The position numbers and the translations under genes are program-made. 41,770 nucleotides of DNA, taken from the NCBI GenBank assembly GCA_023418475.1, contig JAEZZO010000046.1, positions 1-41,770 on the forward strand, given 5' to 3'. Numbering within the stretch: the first letter of the stretch is position 1; the number at the start of each line of letters is the position of its first letter. Under the pieces are notes generated by a model. That model saw nothing but the letters and a program-made list of their open reading frames with translations, had not been told where the DNA came from and made no database searches. Below, piece after piece: positions 35,810-41,770 of the stretch. This DNA comes from Bacillota bacterium. Its GTDB lineage: Bacteria > Bacillota > Clostridia > Lachnospirales > Lachnospiraceae.

Positions 35810-36123
35810 ACAATTCTCCATTCCTGCAGTATCTTCTCCGGCAGGACTAGTGTTCCTGCGATATACTTATCTTTATCCGATTCCTATTCATAAACTCTCA
35901 GTCTACGAAACAGAATTTTATTCCGAAGATAACCATATGCGTTCAGGCACCTGCCTCCAATCCTGCCAGATAAATAATTTTTCTATTCCTTCCTGTCTCC
36001 TTTACTTTACCAATGGTATCACTTCCTTTCTTTTGATAAGGAAATTATATCACCCGGATGATGTTGTTAGATACCTCAATCATTTTTAGGAAGAAAGATT
36101 GTTACAGACTATGTTACTGACGG
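35810..36123 (-). promoter_or_regulatory. Leader and candidate extended -10 promoter of the M23 gene
   Basis: On the minus strand TGATATAAT (-10 at 36044-36049) forms an extended -10 without a good -35, implying a leader of about 230 nt. A 6-bp hairpin (GCAGGA/TCCTGC, 35859-35841) lies 30 bp before the ATG. A short frame around 36020-35950 has a coding look but no standard start codon, and I do not call it a gene. Confidence 0.35.
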
Positions 36124-36421
36124 CTAGTTGAATATTACCTGATACATATTTTGCTTTATTTTGAGGGCTTCATCGGCTGCTTTAATTGCATTATCTACCT
36201 CCAGCATATCCAAATAAATAACTGCCATATTATTATAGGCAAAGGCATTGTCAGAACATATGGCTATTGCTTTTTTATAACAATCAAGAGCTTCGTTTAA
36301 ACTGCCCAAGTTTTTGTATATAAGACCTGCATTAGAAAATGCAATTTCATGTAGGCACTTGCCGTTTCCATTCTACTAATTCATACATTTCCCTGCTTCT
36401 GTTGGTTTCTTTTCCAAGAGA
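36124..36421 (-). pseudogene. Decayed tetratricopeptide-repeat (TPR) protein gene
   Basis: The last ~75 codons encode two good TPR units (FSNAGLIYKNLGSLNEALDC and FAYNNMAVIYLDMLEVDNAI). Upstream, the TPR frame meets a double stop (TAGTAG) near 36375, while a neighbouring frame continues with protein-like sequence (SLGKETNRSREMYELVEW). One frameshift near 36350-36370 would join them. A TAA at 36422-36424 blocks that frame further up. No start with a ribosome site exists. It lies directly downstream of comEC. A short functional peptide from 36309 is possible but unlikely. Confidence 0.65.
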
Positions 36422-36512
36422 TTATACTATAGAAATGGCTATTAGAATGAATGGTGTTATATTTACTGCTAATAATTCATCTGATAAAAAAGGTCTTGTT
36501 AATCTATACTTT

Positions 36513-38915
36513 TTATTCCAGATACCCTTTCACCTTCATTACCTTTCCATCCGTCTCAACTAGAATCGCTCCAGACTGATAGGTTGTTTTTGTATTACTG
36601 TTCACCGCCTCAAGTCGTCCCACCAGTTCCATATGAGGATGCCCATACCGGTTGTTTTTTCCGCAAGAAATAATAGAATACTCCGGTCTGATTTGTGTAA
36701 GAAATTCCCGACCGGTAGAATACTTCGATCCGTGATGTGCGATCTTTAAAATATCATAGCGCAGTTCCGGATATAATACATCGCTGTCCTTCTGTGCCTG
36801 TTTCTCCCAAAGTTCTTTGTTTTTCAACTCTTTTATAACCTTAATTTCTTCCTTCCCCTCCAGATCTCCGGTTAATAATAAGTCAAAATCCCCGTATTTA
36901 ACACTCAGTACCGTGGAATAGGAATTCGTATTCTCACCCACAAATTCGGGTGCAGGATGAAGGCAGAAAATCGTAAGTTTTCCATCCTTAATGATATCTC
37001 CTGTTTTGATATAGTGAAGCTTTATCTTATTTACCTTTGCCAAAGCTTCTATTTCTTTGTAAGTATCATCCTTATTCCCTATATCCGGCAGGATAAGATT
37101 TCTTATCTTGATTTTCCCGGAATTCATCAATTCCTTTAACCCACTAATATGATCCATATCAGAATGGGTCATAAAAGTATAATCAATAGAGGCCTTTCCT
37201 TGTGATAATAAAAAAGGCTGAAGCCGGCTTATCCCGACTCTTTTCACATCGCTGCTGCCTCCATCAACCAGATAGGTTGTTCCGCTGCGGCTCTCCATAT
37301 AGATTGCATCCCCCTGTCCTACATCCAGAAAGGTGATTTTCAGATTGCTCTGCTGTACCGGAAATAATAATAGGAGGGTTACCACTATTGGCAAAAATAT
37401 TGTATACCATTTATTATATTTTTCAGCCAGCCACAGAAATAGTATGAAACCGAGCAAGTAAAATAATAAGCGAATATCATCCGGTTTGCCAACTGTAATC
37501 AGGTGAAAGGGCAATTTACTTCCTATCCTGCAGATCCATTCATATAGTATTAAAATGTAATTTGCACCGCCAATGCAAAAGATACCTAACGGCAAATAGA
37601 TCAGTCCAATAATTCCAGCAACTATTGAAGTCAGCGCCAATACTGTTACAAAAGGAAGAATTATGAAATTTATTAAAATACTATACGTTGGGAATTGGTA
37701 GAAGTATATCAGAACAAACGGAGTGGTGGCAGCCTGTGCGCTGATACTAATCAGCAAACTATTCATTATTTGATTGTTTGCAGGAAACAGTTTCTTCAGA
37801 CGGGGATAGATTACGGCTATTCCCAAAACCGCTGCAAAGGACAGACGAAACCCCGTACTAAATATCTGAAGAGGGTTTTGCAGAAGGATAACAAAGGCGG
37901 CTAAAGCCAATCCCGAGAGCATATCGTAGGTTTTTCCAAACAACGTCGATAATAACAGTAAAACCATCATAACCACAGCACGATTGGTTGATACGCTGAA
38001 ATCAGTCATAATACCATAACTATAGATAAAAAAGATGGATAAAAAAGTTGAAATCACAATCGGTATTTTCATTTTCTTTAGCAATCGATATACCGTTAAT
38101 CCAATTAAGGAAACATGAAGACCGGAAATCGCCAGGATATGCGAAATACCATTGATCTGATATAATTGTCTGATTTCTTCATCCAATAAATATTTTTCCC
38201 CTAATAGCATTGCGGTTAGGGTACCTGCTTCCTTGTCAGATAATAGGAAACCATATACCTTCAGCAGTCTATTTTTTATTTGTTCCACGAAGGCATAATA
38301 TCTTGAATATGAATTGTCCCTGACAATTATCTTATCTGCAATCATTTTATAATCTATGTCTTCAATTTGATAATATAGCTTTTCATTGAACTGACCCGGA
38401 TTAGAGGCCGGCGTAAATTTCTTGAGCGTTCCCGATACCATAATTTTGTTACCGATACTATATTTTCTCGTAAGGGATGCATCTTGCTTTTTATAACTAT
38501 TTTGATTATCGTAGCAAAATACGATGATATTTTCGCTTAAATACTCCTTATTATCCGCAAGAGTTACCACATTGTTCTTCAAGTAAAGCGCACTGCCCCA
38601 TTGTTTCCTGATAATCCTATCAATTTCGCCTGAAATCTCACATCTAATTTTCTGATCAAAAACACGCTCAAGCTCAGGCATTTTTAGTTGTTGTTTCATC
38701 GTGATAAAACCAAGAATTATAAAAAACGGCAGGAACCATAAAAACCTATCATACCGGTTAATCATATGGTTCTTTATCCAATACATAAGAAGGTATATTG
38801 TCAACCAGAAAATGACCATACAAACTATTGTAATGATTAAGGGTTTTTCTTTCCAGGCTAGAAATATACCGATAAGAAATGCCCAAATAATCCATATCAT
38901 AGGGCGTTTTACCAT
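36513..38915 (-). CDS. comEC: DNA internalization / competence channel protein ComEC/Rec2
   Basis: ComEC forms the inner-membrane channel for single-stranded DNA uptake. The order is an N-terminal helix pair, an OB-like soluble region (about 85-215), the competence helix bundle with NGISHILAISGLHVSLIG, and a C-terminal metallo-beta-lactamase-like domain of about 270 residues (FLDVGQGDAIYMES, THSDMDHISGL, KIAHHGSKYS). Length is 800 residues from the ATG at 38915, chosen for AGAGGA eight bases upstream. An ATG at 38942 has no ribosome site. The full length and intact motifs suggest a working protein. No comEA or pilus genes are in view. Confidence 0.94.
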   Translation of the reverse strand: MVKRPMIWIIWAFLIGIFLAWKEKPLIITIVCMVIFWLTIYLLMYWIKNHMINRYDRFLWFLPFFIILGFITMKQQLKMPELERVFDQKIRCEISGEIDRIIRKQWGSALYLKNNVVTLADNKEYLSENIIVFCYDNQNSYKKQDASLTRKYSIGNKIMVSGTLKKFTPASNPGQFNEKLYYQIEDIDYKMIADKIIVRDNSYSRYYAFVEQIKNRLLKVYGFLLSDKEAGTLTAMLLGEKYLLDEEIRQLYQINGISHILAISGLHVSLIGLTVYRLLKKMKIPIVISTFLSIFFIYSYGIMTDFSVSTNRAVVMMVLLLLSTLFGKTYDMLSGLALAAFVILLQNPLQIFSTGFRLSFAAVLGIAVIYPRLKKLFPANNQIMNSLLISISAQAATTPFVLIYFYQFPTYSILINFIILPFVTVLALTSIVAGIIGLIYLPLGIFCIGGANYILILYEWICRIGSKLPFHLITVGKPDDIRLLFYLLGFILFLWLAEKYNKWYTIFLPIVVTLLLLFPVQQSNLKITFLDVGQGDAIYMESRSGTTYLVDGGSSDVKRVGISRLQPFLLSQGKASIDYTFMTHSDMDHISGLKELMNSGKIKIRNLILPDIGNKDDTYKEIEALAKVNKIKLHYIKTGDIIKDGKLTIFCLHPAPEFVGENTNSYSTVLSVKYGDFDLLLTGDLEGKEEIKVIKELKNKELWEKQAQKDSDVLYPELRYDILKIAHHGSKYSTGREFLTQIRPEYSIISCGKNNRYGHPHMELVGRLEAVNSNTKTTYQSGAILVETDGKVMKVKGYLE

Positions 38916-38942
38916 AGAAACAATCCTCTCTTCAAAATACAT

Positions 38943-39280
38943 TAATAGGAGTTATCGTGAAAAGCATTGATATTGTTGTACATTAGTGGAATAGAATAGC
39001 AAAGATAGAAAATCGTTGTTGTACAGATTAGCATAATGATACGATTGGATTAGTCCGGCAGAAACCCTGTTTAGGATAACTGTAAATAAGAATTAGATAA
39101 CAGAAAGTAAAGAACAAAAAAATAAAGAACAAAGAATAGAATAATTTCTATTGTTAATACAAGGGGGGTAATACTATACTTTTCATTGAAAGCAACATCT
39201 TTCTGAGGTGATACCCGGACTATAGCATTTATGATACCTAGTCCGGATAATCTATCTACTTATTTTTTTACGTGTCACTG
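38943..39280. other. Spacer between comEC and the GerMN gene
   Basis: This is very A+T-rich with short A-rich direct repeats (AAAGAACAA, near 39110-39135). An 8-bp perfect inverted repeat CCGGACTA / TAGTCCGG (39215-39222 / 39239-39246) with a 16-base loop may form a hairpin after the GerMN gene, but no T-run follows on the minus strand. No strong comEC promoter and no open frame with a ribosome site were found. Confidence 0.35.
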
Positions 39281-40189
39281 CTAATCCGAATTCTGATCCA
39301 GTCCAAGCTTTCGTTCAAAGGTTCCCTCCAGAGATATATCATCCCAATAGCTTTTCTGAACCTCTCCTTCGACCGTAAACTGAACCTTATTAATATCCGG
39401 AAGTTCCACTAAAGTATTTACAATCGAATAGATAACGATTGTATCCTTAACATTCGGTATCTGGTCAAGAAATTTCTTATTAAAATCCACAGTACAAATA
39501 CCATCTGTTTTTGAAACACTCAGAAGCTGGGTTCCCTGCGGAATTGTTCGATACAGATTACCTTCTGTGGGTCCATTGATCAGCTGATTAATCACCAGTT
39601 CCTCTAAAGATTGCGCTCCCGTATATTTGATATCTGTCATTTTCTCAATCAGATAATTCCCATCTTTGTTCGTAAAATAAAGCTTCACCTTATAGCTGGT
39701 ACTGGGTTCCGTGTTATCAACAAAATCCTCTGCCATCAGCGGCCCGACCACTCCGTCAGAATCCTTGAGCGGTTGGCCTTCCACACTAAACTGTATATAC
39801 TCTATGCTGCTTAGCTGACTCAGCGTTTTCACAATCACTGCACGGCAAAGCACCGCATCCGTTACAGACAGCGTATTGTACGCAGAAGTGAAATCAATCG
39901 TCAGTCCTGTATTATCAATACTATGTTTTTGAACAATATGACTTGGCAGTACACTTTTATAAACCATATTTTCTGGAGTCTTATTAAGCATATACAAAAG
40001 CTCATCGATCTGATCATCAATTTTTGTACCAATCAATTTATAGCTTTCATGGGCCAATCCGCTGGTTTTCGAATCGATATAATAAATATCAACTGATTTC
40101 TCATCAGCCGAAGGATTGCTTTTCTTTGTACATGCCCCCAGAAATACACTCAATAAAAGGAACAATATGATTAATATTTTTTTTCTCAT
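39281..40189 (-). CDS. GerMN-domain lipoprotein
   Basis: This is a predicted membrane-anchored lipoprotein of 302 residues. A short basic and hydrophobic signal ends in the lipobox LGAC with Cys20. Two GerMN domains follow (about 45-155 and 180-285), each with the diagnostic pattern of a short extracytoplasmic domain (LTIDFTSAYN and CTVDFNKKF). GerMN domains occur in B. subtilis GerM and in actinobacterial LpqB. The start at 40189 (MRKKILII) has AAGG five bases upstream; the ATG at 40207 lies before that site. It follows the sensor kinase by 32 bp and is probably an accessory of that two-component system. Confidence 0.87.
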   Translation of the reverse strand: MRKKILIILFLLLSVFLGACTKKSNPSADEKSVDIYYIDSKTSGLAHESYKLIGTKIDDQIDELLYMLNKTPENMVYKSVLPSHIVQKHSIDNTGLTIDFTSAYNTLSVTDAVLCRAVIVKTLSQLSSIEYIQFSVEGQPLKDSDGVVGPLMAEDFVDNTEPSTSYKVKLYFTNKDGNYLIEKMTDIKYTGAQSLEELVINQLINGPTEGNLYRTIPQGTQLLSVSKTDGICTVDFNKKFLDQIPNVKDTIVIYSIVNTLVELPDINKVQFTVEGEVQKSYWDDISLEGTFERKLGLDQNSD

Positions 40190-40221
40190 AGATACCTTCC
40201 ATTTCACTTACTCTTGTCCGG

Positions 40222-41628
40222 TTATACAATGTAGTTTAGCGGAATTCTTACATTGAATGTAGATCCTTCGCCTTCCTTACTGTAAACCTTGATTGCTCCA
40301 TGATGCATCTGTATGACATTTTTTGTAATCGCAAGTCCCAAACCGGTACCTCCCGTTTCTCTGGACCTTGCTTTATCAACACGGTAAAAGCGTTCAAAGA
40401 TAGAATCCTGCTCCTGTTCCGGAATACCAATACCAGAATCAGACACTTTGATAAAGAAATACTTATGATCCGCATTCAGCGATACTCTGACCCAGCCATC
40501 CTCTCTGTTATATTTAATTGCATTCTCAATTAAATTCGAAATTGCGAGAGATAATTTTACTTCATCAATCTCGGCAATTACCGGTCGGAAGCTTTCATAA
40601 ATAATTTCAATATTTTGCTTTTTAGCAATCGGCGTCAGACGTTTTAAGATCAATTCCAGCAGCTCATTAATATTAACTGCAGCAATATGCATATCACCTG
40701 CTGTTTTATCAAGCTTAACCAGTGCCAGCAGGTCGTTTATAATTTTGTTCTCTCTCTCTATCTCGTCTGTAATGTCCAGTAGAAATTCACGGTATAACTC
40801 CACCGGAGTATCCTCCTGCATGAGCAAAGAATCAGCCAGCACCTTTATGGAGGTAATTGGCGTTTTGAGTTCGTGGGATACATTTGAAACAAATTCCTGC
40901 CGGGAGCTTTCCAGCTTCTGCATTCGATTTATCATATGATTGAAGGAATCCGATATTTTTTCAATTTCATTATAACCTTTTATAGATATTCCCTCATCCA
41001 TACTGTAGCCATCTGTCATCCGATCAATAGAATTAACCGCATTGGTTAACGGTTTCGTCAATATTCCGGAGAAATAGATTGAAAAAGTAACTATAAGAAC
41101 TCCCAGAAAAATAGCATATAATATTACCCTTCGTTCCATACTGTCCCGGATACTTTGTATATCCTTTGTCGAAAAATTCATCACAATAGCACCCATAATA
41201 TCTTTCGTGTCATACTGGGTGATCGGATAGGTCAGTCTTATATAGTGTGTTTTCTTATCATGAACAGTTGTACTGTCTGCTCCATTAAGACATTTGATTA
41301 CGTCTTCGGAGATTAAATACTTTCCTTCTTCAAGGGAATCCGTATCCTTTACTACTTTCAGATTATTATTAACGATAATAATTCTGCCTTCATAGATATC
41401 CGCTATTCTGGCAACTTCATCCTCTATTTTGATATTCTTTTTCATTACCTCTGTTGTAAGATAAACAGAGGTATTTAATTTATTGGATAATGCATTCCCC
41501 TGCGTCTGCAGCTGTATTTTCCGGTTGTTGATTGCTTTCTCCTCAAATGTGTTCAAAAGTATTACAGAAAAAAAAATCAGCGGTATCACACCCAAAATGA
41601 TAAATACCAGAAGCAGATAAATTCTCAT
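40222..41628 (-). CDS. HAMP-domain sensor histidine kinase
   Basis: This membrane sensor kinase has two helices (about 3-25 and 168-190) that bracket a ~140-residue extracytoplasmic domain. A HAMP domain, a HisKA domain with the phospho-acceptor His252 (SHELKTP) and an HATPase domain (NLIENAIKYN, DSGIGIP, GTGLGLAI) follow. The architecture resembles WalK/ResE/PhoR-type kinases. The ATG at 41628 has no visible ribosome site. The same frame continues upstream as protein-like sequence (KIKNKFRFFNS) to a stop overlapping the regulator gene, without ATG, GTG or TTG. A non-standard start (ATT or ATC) or coupled reinitiation is possible. The regulator gene ends 19 bp before the ATG. Confidence 0.93.
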   Translation of the reverse strand: MRIYLLLVFIILGVIPLIFFSVILLNTFEEKAINNRKIQLQTQGNALSNKLNTSVYLTTEVMKKNIKIEDEVARIADIYEGRIIIVNNNLKVVKDTDSLEEGKYLISEDVIKCLNGADSTTVHDKKTHYIRLTYPITQYDTKDIMGAIVMNFSTKDIQSIRDSMERRVILYAIFLGVLIVTFSIYFSGILTKPLTNAVNSIDRMTDGYSMDEGISIKGYNEIEKISDSFNHMINRMQKLESSRQEFVSNVSHELKTPITSIKVLADSLLMQEDTPVELYREFLLDITDEIERENKIINDLLALVKLDKTAGDMHIAAVNINELLELILKRLTPIAKKQNIEIIYESFRPVIAEIDEVKLSLAISNLIENAIKYNREDGWVRVSLNADHKYFFIKVSDSGIGIPEQEQDSIFERFYRVDKARSRETGGTGLGLAITKNVIQMHHGAIKVYSKEGEGSTFNVRIPLNYIV

Positions 41629-41647
41629 GCTATTAAAAAATCTAAAT

Positions 41648-41770
41648 TTATTCTTGATTTTGGAAAAAATAACCTACACCCCATTTTGTATGTATAAATT
41701 TTGGCTCACTTGGACTACTTTCAATTTTTTCACGCAATCTTCTGATGTGGACATCTACGGTTCTCACATC
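41648..41770 (-). CDS. OmpR/PhoB-family response regulator (partial, C-terminal end only)
   Basis: The last 40 codons of a response regulator enter from the right edge. They show the end of a winged helix-turn-helix DNA-binding domain: VDVHIRRLREKIE, then PKFIHTKWGVGYFF, the recognition helix and wing of OmpR-type regulators. The stop TAA is at 41648-41650. It is the first visible gene of the operon with the histidine kinase and GerMN lipoprotein. The receiver domain is outside the window, so the subfamily is uncertain, though the wing sequence is WalR-like. Confidence 0.9.
   Translation of the reverse strand, partial: DVRTVDVHIRRLREKIESSPSEPKFIHTKWGVGYFFQNQE

Noticed and set aside
35850..36089. 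Plus-strand open frame of 79 codons upstream of the M23 gene
   Set aside because: No ribosome site, no recognisable domain, and it overlaps the minus-strand leader of the M23 gene.
39100..39160. Possible CRISPR or tandem repeat array in the A-rich stretch
   Set aside because: The short AAAGAACAA-type repeats are irregular, few and have no spacer structure; this is simple A+T-rich sequence.

Overview
The window looks like chromosome of a low-GC, endospore-forming Clostridia, most likely Lachnospiraceae (Clostridium cluster XIVa). The grounds are the protein sequences, a meso-diaminopimelate-type MurE, a SpoVD-like penicillin-binding protein, strong GGAGG ribosome sites, TTG/GTG starts and A+T-rich spacers. 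The organism itself is an inference. Both edges cut genes: murA on the left and an OmpR-family response regulator on the right. Nearly everything is on the minus strand; the one plus-strand gene is a glycoside hydrolase.

Region 1 (1-11084, minus) is a division and cell wall (dcw) cluster. In transcription order it holds mraZ, rsmH, an ftsL-like gene, two class B PBPs (ftsI-like, then spoVD-like with one PASTA domain), mraY, murD, ftsW and murA. It starts at a strong promoter followed by CCACT boxes repeated every 10 bp, the expected MraZ operator. A second promoter and a hairpin-rich leader precede mraY. murE and murF are absent from their usual places.

Region 2 (11088-27832, minus) is the conserved Firmicutes housekeeping run murE, priA, def, fmt, a zinc peptidase, rsmB, rlmN, stp, prkC, rsgA, rpe, thiN, ychF, lgt, ended by a strong terminator. 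It couples cell-wall precursor synthesis, initiator-tRNA formylation and deformylation, rRNA methylation, ribosome assembly and a PASTA kinase/phosphatase pair. murE has a leader of about 250 nt, part of which is duplicated 300 bp away.

Region 3 (27852-31330) is an accessory xylan-use module: an AraC regulator divergent from a GH120-like beta-xylosidase, with a shared 16-bp palindrome that contains both -10 boxes.

Region 4 (31367-34372, minus) is a P-type cation ATPase whose leader has the layout and conserved blocks of a NiCo (czcD-type; Ni2+/Co2+ or Fe2+) riboswitch with terminator. A truncated methyltransferase gene follows the ATPase.

Region 5 (34569-36421) contains a 156-bp MITE-like element inserted exactly at the stop codon of an M23 peptidase gene, and a decayed TPR gene.

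Region 6 (36513-41770, minus) holds comEC and a response regulator / histidine kinase / GerMN lipoprotein operon that recalls the actinobacterial MtrA-MtrB-LpqB module. I saw no tRNA, rRNA, CRISPR array, prophage or complete insertion sequence.
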